Counted from the first letter of the stretch, positions 36,901 to 47,773 are shown. The stretch: DNA of 64,000 nt from Aliikangiella coralliicola (GCF_007004725.1 NZ_ML660161.1:62001-126000), one strand, 5' to 3'. The notes: generated by a model not told the origin, from the sequence alone. Made by a program: numbers and translations.

Positions 36901-38457
36901 ACAACGAATTACTCTTTAGATGACGTGATAAATAAAGATGTATTTTTTGTTAACGATCTTAGTGGAAATGATGCATTAGTCGATGACATTTTTGAACGAA
37001 TCGCTACTAATAATCATTGGGAAGGTGAAGCGCAATTGTTAAGGAACACTCAATCCCCCCTTCCAGTGATAATCAACTCAACAAGCTTCTTCGATAGCGA
37101 AAATAATGAGCACTATGTTTTTGCTTTAACCGATATAAAAAAGCAAAAGCTGGCAGAAGTTAAACTAAGAAAACTTGCTAACTATGATGCATTAACTGGA
37201 CTTCCCAACCGCGTTCTTTTACTCGACAGAATCGCCTACTCGGTAGCGCACTGTCATCGTAGAAAGAAAAAGTTAGCAATCTTTTTTATCGACTTGAATA
37301 AGTTTAAACAGATCAATGACACACTTGGACATGAAGTGGGTGATCTACTTTTGGTCAATGTCGCTTTGCTCATCCGCGGCGCTATTCGTAAAAATGACAC
37401 TGTGGCCAGGTTAGGGGGAGATGAATTTGTCGTTATGCTAGAGGATATTATTGAAGACAGTGTGACTCACAAAATAGCACAAAAAATTATTGAATTGGTC
37501 GATCCTCCCATGATTATTGAAAAACACGAAATGTCGGTTTCACTGAGCATTGGAATTGCGATCTATCCGAATGATGGAAACAGCGCCAGTGCGCTAATAA
37601 AAAATGCAGATATTGCTATGTACCACGCAAAAAGTCGAGGACGGAATCAATTTCGATACTTCGAACCATCGATGAATCAAGCTGTCAAGAAACGGCTTGA
37701 ACTCGAAAACAAACTTAGAAGCGGCATTACCAATAATGAGTTCTTTCTCGAATATCAACCTCAATATGATATGGCAAGCCAGAAAATGACAAGTATGGAG
37801 GCTTTAGCTCGATGGAAAACGCAGTCAGGCGAAATTATTCCTCCGTCTGTATTTATTCCAGTTGCCGAGGATTTAGGGGTCATCATTCAGTTGACAGAGA
37901 TTCTCTTTGAACAGGCTGTAAAGAATTTGTCCAGATGGCATAACGCCGGCCAATTGATTGGTTTGGCTTTTAATTTATCTGCCAGACATTTGAATCATTA
38001 CGATTTAGTCAAATTTGTTGATAGTATGATACAGAAATATCCATTCAATACGAGGTTGCTGGAGTTTGAGCTGACAGAAAGTGTGTTGATGAGAGATGTA
38101 CCAAAAGTTAAAAAGATTTTTAAGCAGCTATCAGAAAAGGGCATTGAAATCGCTCTGGACGATTTTGGCACTGGATATTCATCGTTAAAATATCTCAATC
38201 AACTCCCTATCAACCGTCTAAAAATTGATCGAAGTTTTGTCAGTAAAATCGGTGCTAGTGATGAAAACGATGCAATCGTCAAAACCATTATTTCGCTCGC
38301 AAATTCGCTTAGTTTAACAACGGTTGCAGAAGGTATTGAGTCTGAAAAACAACTTGAGTTTCTGCGAGATGCCGGCGCAGACTTTGCCCAGGGGTATTAT
38401 TTTTCAAAACCCTTAAGTTCAGCTGATATTGAAAAACTATTGTTTGATCAGGTTTAA
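33943..38457 (+). CDS. Reg_prop sensor with PAS, GGDEF and EAL domains
   Basis: 1504-residue membrane protein that probably both makes and degrades c-di-GMP. Signal peptide 1-25; periplasmic two-component-type beta-propeller (Reg_prop repeats such as DGFLWISSYQGINRYDG, GNLWFGSRGDGVFKW, NNIWISTNEGLFRI) to about 690; Y_Y_Y domain about 705-775; one membrane helix about 788-808; two PAS domains about 826-1070; GGDEF with intact RLGGDEF near 1154; EAL with MEALARW near 1284 and loop DDFGTGYSSLKY near 1405. Both active sites look complete. ATG 33943 with GAAGG upstream. The propeller architecture usually senses polysaccharide or related ligands; the ligand here is unknown. Confidence 0.93.
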   Translation: MRAVYHSLSLFFITFVLVWPQNLEAFEYVKLTQITTDHGLNQSDITGLMQDSDGFLWISSYQGINRYDGYRVTQIPSPDGALINNFVELIYQDSQGLFWIGASPQNNYVLDKANNTLSPINLVAPADYKLEFPTLNRIVEDSSSNLWIATYLEIFFYDRQKNNFEFVIPLKALLDSVGKDDLIRTLLLVGDNLLIGTSKGLYSLNTRTKESRLILHTPAQSDIKDQNNVKSLLINESEEILVGTVEGLYSLKKEVLVSPSSHLDYAGKKLIGDLNIWKIIEKSGFYWLATDKGLYRFYKSGDVEFVFKFSDTAFNTTDDDIVSMIEDREGNLWFGSRGDGVFKWHPNPGIKEHYWQKGDDDKKLTNNIVLSTHQTPDNYIWIGTKNGLNRLDPETRKVTHLLVNPDEKQVYSDSTIYTITSNNGLLWLGTDKGVRVFNTNSLEEEPFVFPQLLKSLFEKPVYHIFFTDNDNFLLTNEDGIYQYNLSQNQISLIESTKTNGDIKARLPYIFSAETGEENTYFVSGAERLVKFSPNTGLVKTFHQLPAGSRSESEPVDIFRDGDKLWVSYVGYGIYVLDAKTGQEIKFISEQSLNANTMMDIFPDDHNNIWISTNEGLFRINKDNYSARLFDSNDGFVTSEFNGGTKLQLNDGDVLLGSVKGAFRFSPNNVSNNYDRKIKTFITGLSLLSNKIPEKYSDYNNYHVKLKHDDFGLKVEFSALLFDKPKQVKFKYWIDGDAATEPTIIDKNELFLPTFESGSSVLNISAIDYETNRESPSAKVHIRSLPAPWFSIQAYISYFLVIILIFWINYQRYLKRARAKKKAHNRLKQSEERLNLALKGSNSGLWDWHQKNNSIYEPRINQASSTEEDELIAFENRLEAIHPDDKEKFIHQWENFLEQKREFFDAVYRMRGKDGCWAWYRDMATVSEYDQGKKAARVTGTFTNITDRKEERDKMRLLSMAFENTRDIVFVLNRLKQVIAANQTFYKTTNYSLDDVINKDVFFVNDLSGNDALVDDIFERIATNNHWEGEAQLLRNTQSPLPVIINSTSFFDSENNEHYVFALTDIKKQKLAEVKLRKLANYDALTGLPNRVLLLDRIAYSVAHCHRRKKKLAIFFIDLNKFKQINDTLGHEVGDLLLVNVALLIRGAIRKNDTVARLGGDEFVVMLEDIIEDSVTHKIAQKIIELVDPPMIIEKHEMSVSLSIGIAIYPNDGNSASALIKNADIAMYHAKSRGRNQFRYFEPSMNQAVKKRLELENKLRSGITNNEFFLEYQPQYDMASQKMTSMEALARWKTQSGEIIPPSVFIPVAEDLGVIIQLTEILFEQAVKNLSRWHNAGQLIGLAFNLSARHLNHYDLVKFVDSMIQKYPFNTRLLEFELTESVLMRDVPKVKKIFKQLSEKGIEIALDDFGTGYSSLKYLNQLPINRLKIDRSFVSKIGASDENDAIVKTIISLANSLSLTTVAEGIESEKQLEFLRDAGADFAQGYYFSKPLSSADIEKLLFDQV

Positions 38458-38623
38458 TCGGTTTGTCGACTAGCGCGTCAAAAAAACTAATCCATGACTG
38501 TGCAACGAAATTCCCTGCAGATATAATCTGGGACTAAACAGGCGAGTAGTATCTTTTTATCAGGCTAGTAATGCAATAAACCACAAATTACTGTAACAAT
38601 TTGGCTAGAGGTAAAGAAAAACA

Positions 38624-40219
38624 ATGGATTTTATCTGGATTCTATTTGCTTTTGCTTGTGGAATGTTATTCAAATTAGCGAGCTTACCACCGCTCATTGG
38701 TTATTTGCTAGCGGGCTTTCTGTTGCATTTGATGGGGCAAGTCCCAGACGAAAGCTTACAGACATTGGCTGATTTGGGAATCACGCTAATGTTATTTACC
38801 ATTGGTTTAAAATTGAAAACAGGCGATCTCTTAAAGCGGGAGGTATGGCTTGGTTCAAGCGTCCATATTTTATTGTGGTGTTCACTCAGTTTTGCCATAT
38901 TACTCTTTCTTAGCGCCATCCAACTGCCACTCTTTATTGATATCGATGACTCTTCAGCGGCAATCATCGCGTTTGCACTGAGCTTTAGTAGCACTGTCTG
39001 TATTGTTAAATTACTTGAGGACAACGGTGAACTGAGTACCCGACATGGACGCCTGGCGGTGGCTATTCTCGTTATGCAAGATATTATTGCCGTGGTTTAT
39101 TTGGTCGTTATCACCGGGAAGACACCATCGTTATGGGCGTTTTTACTGGTGTTAGTATGGATGTTAAAGCCGTTTCTGAAAAAACTGGTTGAGAAGGCAG
39201 GTCATAGTGAATTGCTACCTCTGGCAGGAATATTTTTGGCACTGGGGAGTTACCAGGCTTTTGAGCTGGTAGGAATTAAAGGTGATCTTGGTGCTCTCGT
39301 TGCTGGATTGCTTTTGAGCGGTACCAGCAAAGCAACTGAGCTGGCTAAATCTCTACTGAGTTTCAAAGATCTTTTCTTGATTGGCTTTTTCGTTTCAATC
39401 GGGTTCACCGCACTCCCCGATTGGACGATGCTATTTAGCGCCGTTATTTTGTCCTTACTATTGTTAATTAAGTTTACCTTGTTCTTCTTTATTTTTTGTA
39501 GCGTTAGATTACGTGGGCGAACTTCCTTTTTGAGCGCACTGGCGCTGACTAATTTCAGCGAGTTTGGGTTAATTGTATTAGCGCTTAGTAGCCAGCTAGG
39601 ATTAGTGGCTAAAGAGTGGCTGGTTGTGGTTGCGCTCAGCGTATCAATCTCGTTTGTGTTCACCAGTATTTTGTATCACTTTGCCCATAAAATATTTGCT
39701 CGCTGGAAGCGAAGATTTAAGCGTTTTGAAACTAAACTGAGATTAAGAGAAGATGTTTACTTGTTGCCTAAAACTGCAGAAATTCTGGTTGTTGGTATGG
39801 GACGGGTTGGGCGCGGCGCTTATGTTTCCTTAAACCAGCTGGCCGGTGACAGGGTTTGGGGAGTTGATGCTAACCGGGATCGAGTGCGTAAATATAAACG
39901 GAGTGGTATGAAGGTTTTCCCGGGGGATGGTGAAGATCCGGATCTTTGGGAAAATCTTGATCTGACCGAAATAAAACTCATTTTGCTGGCGCTACCTTCT
40001 GTGCAAGACAGCCATAATATCACTGAGCAATTACGTCGCTCCCATTTCACCGGGAAGATTGCCGCGATCGCTCGATATGAAGACGAGAAAGAACGCTTAC
40101 TTCATATCGGTATCGATAAGGTATTTAATTTCTTTACTGAAGCCGGTACAGGTTTTGCGGAAGAAAGTCTGCAGCTGATCGAGCGGCGGGAGTTGGGTGA
40201 GCATTTGTCAACAAGCTGA
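38624..40219 (+). CDS. Kef/CPA2-type cation:proton antiporter with TrkA-N domain
   Basis: 531 residues. About 12 membrane helices (residues 1-365) with CPA2 features: GYLLAGFLLH, LADLGITLMLFTIGLKL, FALSFSSTVCIVKLLED and LVAGLLLSGTSKATEL. A cytoplasmic Rossmann TrkA-N domain follows with ILVVGMGRVGRGAYVSL and Asp at the end of strand 2 (WGVDANRDRV). There is no TrkA-C domain after it, as in KefB/KefC/YbaL-type proteins. Exchanges K+ or Na+ for H+; the nucleotide or glutathione control cannot be told from sequence. GAGGTAAAG precedes the ATG. Confidence 0.9.
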   Translation: MDFIWILFAFACGMLFKLASLPPLIGYLLAGFLLHLMGQVPDESLQTLADLGITLMLFTIGLKLKTGDLLKREVWLGSSVHILLWCSLSFAILLFLSAIQLPLFIDIDDSSAAIIAFALSFSSTVCIVKLLEDNGELSTRHGRLAVAILVMQDIIAVVYLVVITGKTPSLWAFLLVLVWMLKPFLKKLVEKAGHSELLPLAGIFLALGSYQAFELVGIKGDLGALVAGLLLSGTSKATELAKSLLSFKDLFLIGFFVSIGFTALPDWTMLFSAVILSLLLLIKFTLFFFIFCSVRLRGRTSFLSALALTNFSEFGLIVLALSSQLGLVAKEWLVVVALSVSISFVFTSILYHFAHKIFARWKRRFKRFETKLRLREDVYLLPKTAEILVVGMGRVGRGAYVSLNQLAGDRVWGVDANRDRVRKYKRSGMKVFPGDGEDPDLWENLDLTEIKLILLALPSVQDSHNITEQLRRSHFTGKIAAIARYEDEKERLLHIGIDKVFNFFTEAGTGFAEESLQLIERRELGEHLSTS

Positions 40220-40285
40220 GCCAACATAAAACAACATCATAAAGTTAGTTACTATGTCGTGTAATTGTGGCAAAACGAAATTGAA

Positions 40286-43200
40286 TTACGAATCACCCAA
40301 CGGTGCTAATAATGCTTCCCAGTCTGGTTTGGATAACGACTGGGCTAGCTCATTTTGTTGATACAAATCTTTAGCCAGTTGAGACTTATGTTTTTGCATC
40401 AGGTAAATGCGCTCTTCAACGGTTCCCTTGGTAATTAACTTGTAGATAAAGACAGGTTTATCTTGGCCGATACGATGAGTTCGATCACTCGCTTGATCTT
40501 CCGCTGCTGGATTCCACCAGGGGTCAAAATGAATAACTGTATCAGCGGAGGTTAAGTTGAGTCCGGCACCACCGGCTTTCAGGCTGATTAGAAATACCGG
40601 CGTGTCTCCATTCTGAAACTGACTCACTAATTCACTACGATGCCGGGATTGCCCGGTTAGCATCAAATAGCGAATATCCATTTGTTCAAGTTGTTGGGCG
40701 ATTATATCCAACATCGAGGTGAATGATGAAAAAATCAGAACTTTTCTGCCTGACTGGATCAATTCGGGTAATGTTGTTTGCAACCAGATCATTTTTGAGG
40801 AGTTTTCCGGCTCGGTTAACTCTCTTCCAAATTCAACGAGTCCGGGGTGACAACAGATCTGCCTCAGCCTTAGTAATGCGTTCCCAATGAGTAACTGATT
40901 CCCGCCTTTTGTGTTTTGGGTAATCGCTTTCTGTACTTCTTCCAGCATACTCATTCTGACCGTTTCGTAAAGATCGGTTTGAGACTCGCTCAGCTCGATA
41001 AACTCTGCGATTTCTGATTTCGCCGGCAAATCTGCTGCAACTTTGTTTTTAGTTCTGCGCAACATAAAAGGCGCAATTCGCTGCGAGAGTTGTTGCTGGC
41101 GCTGCCAATCATTTTCTTTTTCAATGGGAATTTGAAACAGGCGCTTAAACTGTGCTTGATCGCCAAGCAATCCGGGCATTAAAAAGTGGAACAGTGACCA
41201 GAGTTCACCCAGGTGATTTTCTAATGGCGTTCCAGTTAAACATAGGCGATGTTTTGAAGACATCTCGAACGCGATCCTGGTAATTTTGCTGCGAGAATTT
41301 TTAATTGCCTGCGCTTCGTCGAGCACTAGCAGGTGAATACCTACCTGATTCAGTTTTTCTGCGTCTCTAAGTAGTAGTCCGTAGCTCGTAATGATTAGAT
41401 CGACATCGGCCAGCTTCTCAATCAGGCGATGGCGTTGGTTACCGGCCCAATTAATAATGCTCAGTTCAGGCGTAAACTTTGCCGCTTCGGCCTGCCAATT
41501 ACCCAGCAGACTGGTCGGCGCAACAACAACACATGGGCCCTGCATACGACCGCTATTTTTTTCGAGTTGAATATGGGTGAGGGTCTGCAGCGTTTTTCCG
41601 AGCCCCATATCATCCGCCAGAATACCAGACAGTCCTTCATTGGCGAGAAACTGTAGCCAGTCAACACCCCGCTGCTGATAGTCTCTTAGTTGGGCATGGA
41701 CATTAGTGGGAATGGTTACCGTTGCAATGCCGTTACTTTGTGCCAGGACTTTTGCTTTGCGTTCTAGTTCCTGGGCACCCCACTCCGCTGCTTGTTCCAT
41801 TTTCGTTTCGAGCATCTTTATGCGCACCAGCTGGCTGACCGGAAGCCGCAATTTTTGATTCGCGGAAAGCGGTTTTTGTTCAGCGAGTTCCAGCAGAATA
41901 TCGACAATACTTTTTACGCGAGCTTGGCTAATCTCAATGTTTTTCTGGCCATCAAGTGCAATTGTGATTGTTTCTTTTTCGGTTGAAAAATTTAACTGGC
42001 CTTTGCGAAGTGCATCAACGATGTAAGGTAGTAAATTGACAGATTCACCATCGACTTTAACGCCGACTTCTACTTCAAACCAATCATCAGTCGAAAAAAG
42101 AGCGGTAGAATCCTTGGCCGAAACATGACTATACCAGTCGTCTACCTTACGCCGATTTAATCGGAACTCGGGGCTAAAGCAAATTTGCCAACCTTCAAGA
42201 TTGAGGCCTCTTAATAACGGAAACCAATGAGCGAGGTTATCATCTAGGTAGCGGCAACTGATATCAAAATTTTGACTAATGGGTTGCTCAAAGCCGGCTT
42301 GAATACTTGGCACCCAGTCGAGCTGATGCAAAAGCCCGGCAACCTTTTCCGGCAAGGCGTCATTTGGTGCTGTAGTATCACCAGGTGTGGAAGTATCGCG
42401 AGGTGTGGAAGTATCATCAGGCGTGGAAGTGCGATTGCTTGCTTCTGTACTGATTTGATACCAGATCATTAAATCTTGCAGCGAAAACGCCTGATTCGAT
42501 ACTTCAAAACTGATTTCAGCAATATCTAGCTCGTGTAAAGTCTGCTTGTGCCAGGGTAATCCGATCTGTTTGGTAGAAATCGTTAAGCGTGGCTTAACAG
42601 GAGTCGTTTCCGGTTGATAGCACGAGAACAACTGATGTTGCTGCTTTTGAATTGACGAGATCGGCAGATAATTAACGACACGACTACCTGCTCGGTCTAA
42701 ATATAAGGTATTCGATATTGGCCACCAATCTTCATCATTAACATAACTTGTATGCCAGGCTAATGCATGACGATGGCAAGATCGCCAGAAGCATCGTCCT
42801 GACGCTACTATTCTGGATAAAGTATGATGATTTTCCGACGTTTGAAATAAATATCGGTTGAGGTATTCAGAGTCAGTGCTATCGGCCTGTTCTGTGAGGG
42901 TGATTTGCTTAATGTCTCCAGATTTGGCGATGGCAAACTGCATGTCATTCAGAATTTGCTGATCGGTCAGGCTGACAAATTTGGGCAGCTTGTCATTATT
43001 GATAATTGACAGATCTAGCTCAGCTTTACGAACATACTCGTTTTGCTGGGTTAGATAGGCCTTGTGAATGGTGACATAAATGTTGCCCGGCTCGCCGTCA
43101 AGCAGGTAAATCACACGATGACGGGCCATATTGGGAAAAGGGTCGAACTGTTGTTTGCTGATCCAGTCGGATAGATATTGCCACTCAGATGAAAAGTTTT

Positions 43201-43552
43201 CGTTTTGTTTTAATGGCGGTGGCAGCCGATCGTTATGTACTTTGCTCTCTATTGCTAATGCCGCCAGATGTGAGCAAATATCCTCACCTGAGCTTTTGGC
43301 ACAGTCACAAATGTTTTTTTCGTCCGCTATGTCTAAAGGCCAGGCCAGGCGCGTTTTAATTAACCGGTCTGCGAAAAGAAAAACACCCTGTACCAGTTGT
43401 TCTTCTTTGAGGTATTGCCAATCCATTAACATTTCGTTTAGCAATAGGTGCATTCCCGAGTAGAGCGTCGGTAATGGAAACAGTTGAGATAAGTGGTCAT
43501 TTGGCCCTTTATAAGCCAATGGGCGAGTAAGCAACGGAAATCCTGATAACAC
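40286..43552 (-). CDS. SNF2 family helicase with SWIM zinc finger
   Basis: 1088 residues. An N-terminal SWIM finger is complete (C82-x-C84-x8-C93-x-H95), followed by a long bacterial SNF2-associated region (about 100-610). The ATPase core follows: motif I ILADDMGLGKTLQT, motif II LLVLDEAQAIKN, motif III LTGTPLENHLGELWS, motif V GAGLNLTSADTVIHFDPWWNP and motif VI DRTHRIGQ. A DNA-dependent ATPase probably acting on DNA or RNA polymerase complexes; this bacterial class has no well-defined role. It holds an 18-base minisatellite near residues 388-405. Start is GTG 43552 with a poor ribosome binding site; ATG 43453 is an alternative. Not RapA, which lacks SWIM. Confidence 0.92.
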   Translation of the reverse strand: MLSGFPLLTRPLAYKGPNDHLSQLFPLPTLYSGMHLLLNEMLMDWQYLKEEQLVQGVFLFADRLIKTRLAWPLDIADEKNICDCAKSSGEDICSHLAALAIESKVHNDRLPPPLKQNENFSSEWQYLSDWISKQQFDPFPNMARHRVIYLLDGEPGNIYVTIHKAYLTQQNEYVRKAELDLSIINNDKLPKFVSLTDQQILNDMQFAIAKSGDIKQITLTEQADSTDSEYLNRYLFQTSENHHTLSRIVASGRCFWRSCHRHALAWHTSYVNDEDWWPISNTLYLDRAGSRVVNYLPISSIQKQQHQLFSCYQPETTPVKPRLTISTKQIGLPWHKQTLHELDIAEISFEVSNQAFSLQDLMIWYQISTEASNRTSTPDDTSTPRDTSTPGDTTAPNDALPEKVAGLLHQLDWVPSIQAGFEQPISQNFDISCRYLDDNLAHWFPLLRGLNLEGWQICFSPEFRLNRRKVDDWYSHVSAKDSTALFSTDDWFEVEVGVKVDGESVNLLPYIVDALRKGQLNFSTEKETITIALDGQKNIEISQARVKSIVDILLELAEQKPLSANQKLRLPVSQLVRIKMLETKMEQAAEWGAQELERKAKVLAQSNGIATVTIPTNVHAQLRDYQQRGVDWLQFLANEGLSGILADDMGLGKTLQTLTHIQLEKNSGRMQGPCVVVAPTSLLGNWQAEAAKFTPELSIINWAGNQRHRLIEKLADVDLIITSYGLLLRDAEKLNQVGIHLLVLDEAQAIKNSRSKITRIAFEMSSKHRLCLTGTPLENHLGELWSLFHFLMPGLLGDQAQFKRLFQIPIEKENDWQRQQQLSQRIAPFMLRRTKNKVAADLPAKSEIAEFIELSESQTDLYETVRMSMLEEVQKAITQNTKGGNQLLIGNALLRLRQICCHPGLVEFGRELTEPENSSKMIWLQTTLPELIQSGRKVLIFSSFTSMLDIIAQQLEQMDIRYLMLTGQSRHRSELVSQFQNGDTPVFLISLKAGGAGLNLTSADTVIHFDPWWNPAAEDQASDRTHRIGQDKPVFIYKLITKGTVEERIYLMQKHKSQLAKDLYQQNELAQSLSKPDWEALLAPLGDS
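42374..42427. repeat. 18-base tandem repeat inside the SNF2 gene
   Basis: Three copies of AGTATCRYSAGGYGTGGA-type units (54 bases), in frame, coding for 6-residue repeats of the form DTSTP plus one residue. The stretch lies in a low-complexity linker, so copy number could vary without loss of frame. Confidence 0.75.
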
Positions 43553-43733
43553 GAAAGAAGGTAAAAAAACTAACGTGAAATCATATCAAGATTGTTTTAT
43601 TCGGGGTACAACTAATCCGAAATTTTGAGAAGTTAGACATTTTTTATGGACATAAAAACGCTAAGTGGGTAAATAGCCGTCTAAACGTAATTCAGACTGT
43701 TTTTTTCGCAAAAAAGCTTAAAAATTTTCAAAA

Positions 43734-43760
43734 TTAGCACTCTCAGGGGTTGAGTGCTAA
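43734..43760. promoter_or_regulatory. CIRCE operator (HrcA site)
   Basis: TTAGCACTC, nine-base spacer, GAGTGCTAA: a perfect CIRCE inverted repeat, 73 bases upstream of the groES start. CIRCE is bound by the HrcA repressor, which in turn needs GroEL to stay active, giving feedback control. The hrcA gene is not in this window. Confidence 0.95.
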
Positions 43761-43776
43761 AAATTCATCCCCATAT
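43749..43776 (+). promoter_or_regulatory. Sigma-32-like promoter overlapping CIRCE
   Basis: GTTGAGT (43749-43755) and CCCCATAT (43769-43776), spaced 13 bases, resemble the heat-shock consensus CTTGAAA-N13/17-CCCCATNT. The -10 match is complete; the -35 keeps TTGA. The -35 lies within the right arm of CIRCE. Start of transcription expected near 43783, 50 bases before groES. Confidence 0.6.
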
Positions 43777-43832
43777 TACCGGTCGATGTAAATTTTAATA
43801 GTTAATATATAGTCACATTAGGAGAACAATCA

Positions 43833-44120
43833 ATGAGTATTCGTCCTTTACATGACCGCGTTCTGGTTAGACGTACTGAAGATGAGACTACCTCTGCCGG
43901 CGGTATCGTTATCCCTGATAATGCCAAAGAAAAGCCTAGCCGTGGTGAAGTACTTGCTGTTGGTAACGGTAAGCACCTTGATAATGGCGAAGTTCGTTCG
44001 TTAGACGTTAAAGTTGGCGATAAAGTGTTGTTTGGTAAGTATGCTGGAAACGAAGTTAAAGTCGACGGCGAAGAATTATTGGTGATGCGCGAAGACGACA
44101 TCATGGGAATCATCGAGTAA
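43833..44120 (+). CDS. groES: Co-chaperonin GroES
   Basis: 95 residues. Caps the GroEL ring during assisted folding. [46 protein letters not shown] includes the mobile loop (GGIVIP, which binds GroEL), followed by the usual [39 protein letters not shown] precedes the ATG. First gene of groES-groEL. Confidence 0.99.
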   Translation: MSIRPLHDRVLVRRTEDETTSAGGIVIPDNAKEKPSRGEVLAVGNGKHLDNGEVRSLDVKVGDKVLFGKYAGNEVKVDGEELLVMREDDIMGIIE

Positions 44121-44137
44121 GTAAATACTTACTTTAG

Positions 44138-45826
<1,689 letters not shown>

Positions 45827-45849
45827 TCATTATTCTGCTTCTAATGATG

Positions 45850-45877
45850 AAAAGGCGCTCAATTGAGCGCCTTTTTT
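45850..45877 (+). terminator. Rho-independent terminator of groESL
   Basis: AAAGGCGCTC, loop AATT, GAGCGCCTTT, then TTT: a 10-bp GC-rich stem and U-tract, 24 bases after groEL. Confidence 0.92.
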
Positions 45878-45934
45878 AATGTCATTTTCCAGGTTTTGTT
45901 ATTTCTGAATTAAGTTAACCTGGAGTTAAGTTAA

Positions 45935-47773
45935 CTATGATTCGCTTTTCTCTTCAGGGAAATCAACGCCTAGCCATGCTTTGAAAAATGCTTTTTGCTT
46001 TTTACTTGGCTTTTTCATCAATTCAATCTGGTGAACTTTTTTAGCAATTTTACCTAACGTTAAGGATTTCTGGACGAGTTGCTGATTGCGAAACAATGTT
46101 AATTCAATCGTGTCTTCCGGCTTAAATTGTTTCAACCAGGTTTCCAGATTTTGTTGATTGACTTGATATCCATTGACAGCAATTAACTGGTCTTTTGTGG
46201 TTAATCCGGCACGCCAGGCAGGACCATCTTTTTCTACTTCGGTTAAGGTGATCAAGCCCTTTGACTCGTTACTTTTAAAACCTGTCCAGACCTTGAAATC
46301 TTTTTCTTTCAATGCAGCAAATTGTAAACCAGCTTTTTTCAATAGCGCTTCGAAGTCGATTGATAAAGGGGAGTCAATATTGTCTTGCCACCAATCTTGA
46401 TAATCTTTATCAGTCAGTTGTTTTAAAAGTTGTTTTATGTCTTCTTCAGAAAAAGGAATCGTTTTTAGTGGATCGTTATTGTTGGTTAGCTGTTCTTTTT
46501 TCTGATAAATCATCTGGTGGATGTTTTTATAACCAGACTTGAGTTTGGTATCTGACAAAATCTGAAAATCTAATAGCCACGAAGCCATAAAGCCTTCGGA
46601 ATAAATACCTGCACTGTGGTTATTGGCAAAATCTCCACCTTGAGCTGTCCAGGTTTCGAAACTCCCCTGTTTGACTGATTGAACTTTGGTGCCGGGTTTA
46701 CGACGAAATTTATCAACTCTTTTGCTTAACATGGTAAGGAATTCTTTGACTGTCTGTAACTTAGCGGTAAGCAATAATCGATCTTGAAGATAACTAGTGG
46801 AACCTTCTGCGATCCAAAGCAAGTCACTATAATTTTCTTGCTGGTAATCATAAGGCACGAGTGCTTGTGGACGATAAGCCTTCACATTCCAGGTGTGAAC
46901 GAGTTCATGTGATGCTGTCCGTAAAAAGCGATCGAGATAATCACTTCGTTTGCCAAAAATATGTCGAGGGCGCTGAATAACTGTTGAATTCAAGTGCTCT
47001 GTCGCACCGGTGGCGCCAGAAGTTGCGTGAATCATAAACACATATTTCTTGTAAGGATAGCCTTTCCAGATAGTTTGACTTTGCCCTACCAATGCGCGTA
47101 AATCTTCAACTATTTTGTCGTTACTCCGGTTGGCTTTGCCCCAGAATACCACCTGGTAATCTCTTCCATCTTCACTGAATTCGTGGAGTTCATTAATTCC
47201 TGTTTCAATAGGCGAGTCAGCAAGCTGATCGTAGTTTTGCGCAATGAACTGATGTTTATCAACTTGAACCATACCAGAGTAGCTCTTCCAGCCATCAGGG
47301 ACTTTCAGTTCCACCTTATGCACCTGATCCATTAATTGTGGCGAGTACATAAAAGTCGCAGTGGCATCGAGAAATGCATGGGTGTTATCGATGTGTCGGG
47401 TACGAAGCCCCAATTCATTAGCATATAAGGTATATTTTACAACGATAGCTGACTGCTCGGGATTGTCTACTACCCAGCTGCTCTTGTCTCGACGAGTCCA
47501 TTTAAGGGCTTTTCTTTTTTTGGTTTGCGCTTGAAAGTGTCTGATACCATTTGCCTGGTTGAGCAGCTTGTACTTACCCGTTCGCCAGGCTGGCATTTTC
47601 AATTCGAGTTCTGAGTGCCCTTTTGGAAATTTTATGGTGATCTCGGCAAGATGATGTTCCGGGTCACTCATTTCTATTAAGTAATCAACTTTGGCCCATG
47701 CAGGCAAAGCTGAGCACATCGAGCTAAGCAGAATTAAGGTAAAAAACAGGTTTTTGTAGAACCCTTTTATCAT
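45935..47773 (-). CDS. M61 glycyl-aminopeptidase-type metalloprotease with PDZ
   Basis: 612 residues. Signal peptide of about 27 (ALPAWA). The N-terminal beta domain precedes a thermolysin-like catalytic domain: zinc motif HELVH (H289, E290, H293; TASHELVHTWNVKAY), downstream glutamate in WIAEGSTSYLQD, and the family element GATEHLNST. A PDZ domain lies at about 500-590 (KDGPAWRAGLTTKDQLIAVNG). Acts in the periplasm, probably on peptides. Ends beside an inverted repeat (AAGTTAAC twice) and lies just after the groESL terminator on the other strand. The M16 gene is 150 bases upstream in the same direction; co-transcription is uncertain. Confidence 0.9.
   Translation of the reverse strand: MIKGFYKNLFFTLILLSSMCSALPAWAKVDYLIEMSDPEHHLAEITIKFPKGHSELELKMPAWRTGKYKLLNQANGIRHFQAQTKKRKALKWTRRDKSSWVVDNPEQSAIVVKYTLYANELGLRTRHIDNTHAFLDATATFMYSPQLMDQVHKVELKVPDGWKSYSGMVQVDKHQFIAQNYDQLADSPIETGINELHEFSEDGRDYQVVFWGKANRSNDKIVEDLRALVGQSQTIWKGYPYKKYVFMIHATSGATGATEHLNSTVIQRPRHIFGKRSDYLDRFLRTASHELVHTWNVKAYRPQALVPYDYQQENYSDLLWIAEGSTSYLQDRLLLTAKLQTVKEFLTMLSKRVDKFRRKPGTKVQSVKQGSFETWTAQGGDFANNHSAGIYSEGFMASWLLDFQILSDTKLKSGYKNIHQMIYQKKEQLTNNNDPLKTIPFSEEDIKQLLKQLTDKDYQDWWQDNIDSPLSIDFEALLKKAGLQFAALKEKDFKVWTGFKSNESKGLITLTEVEKDGPAWRAGLTTKDQLIAVNGYQVNQQNLETWLKQFKPEDTIELTLFRNQQLVQKSLTLGKIAKKVHQIELMKKPSKKQKAFFKAWLGVDFPEEKSES

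Noticed and set aside
38701-39663. Antisense frames within the Kef-type gene
   Set aside because: Shadows of a clear membrane transporter gene; compositions are of the reversed codon type.
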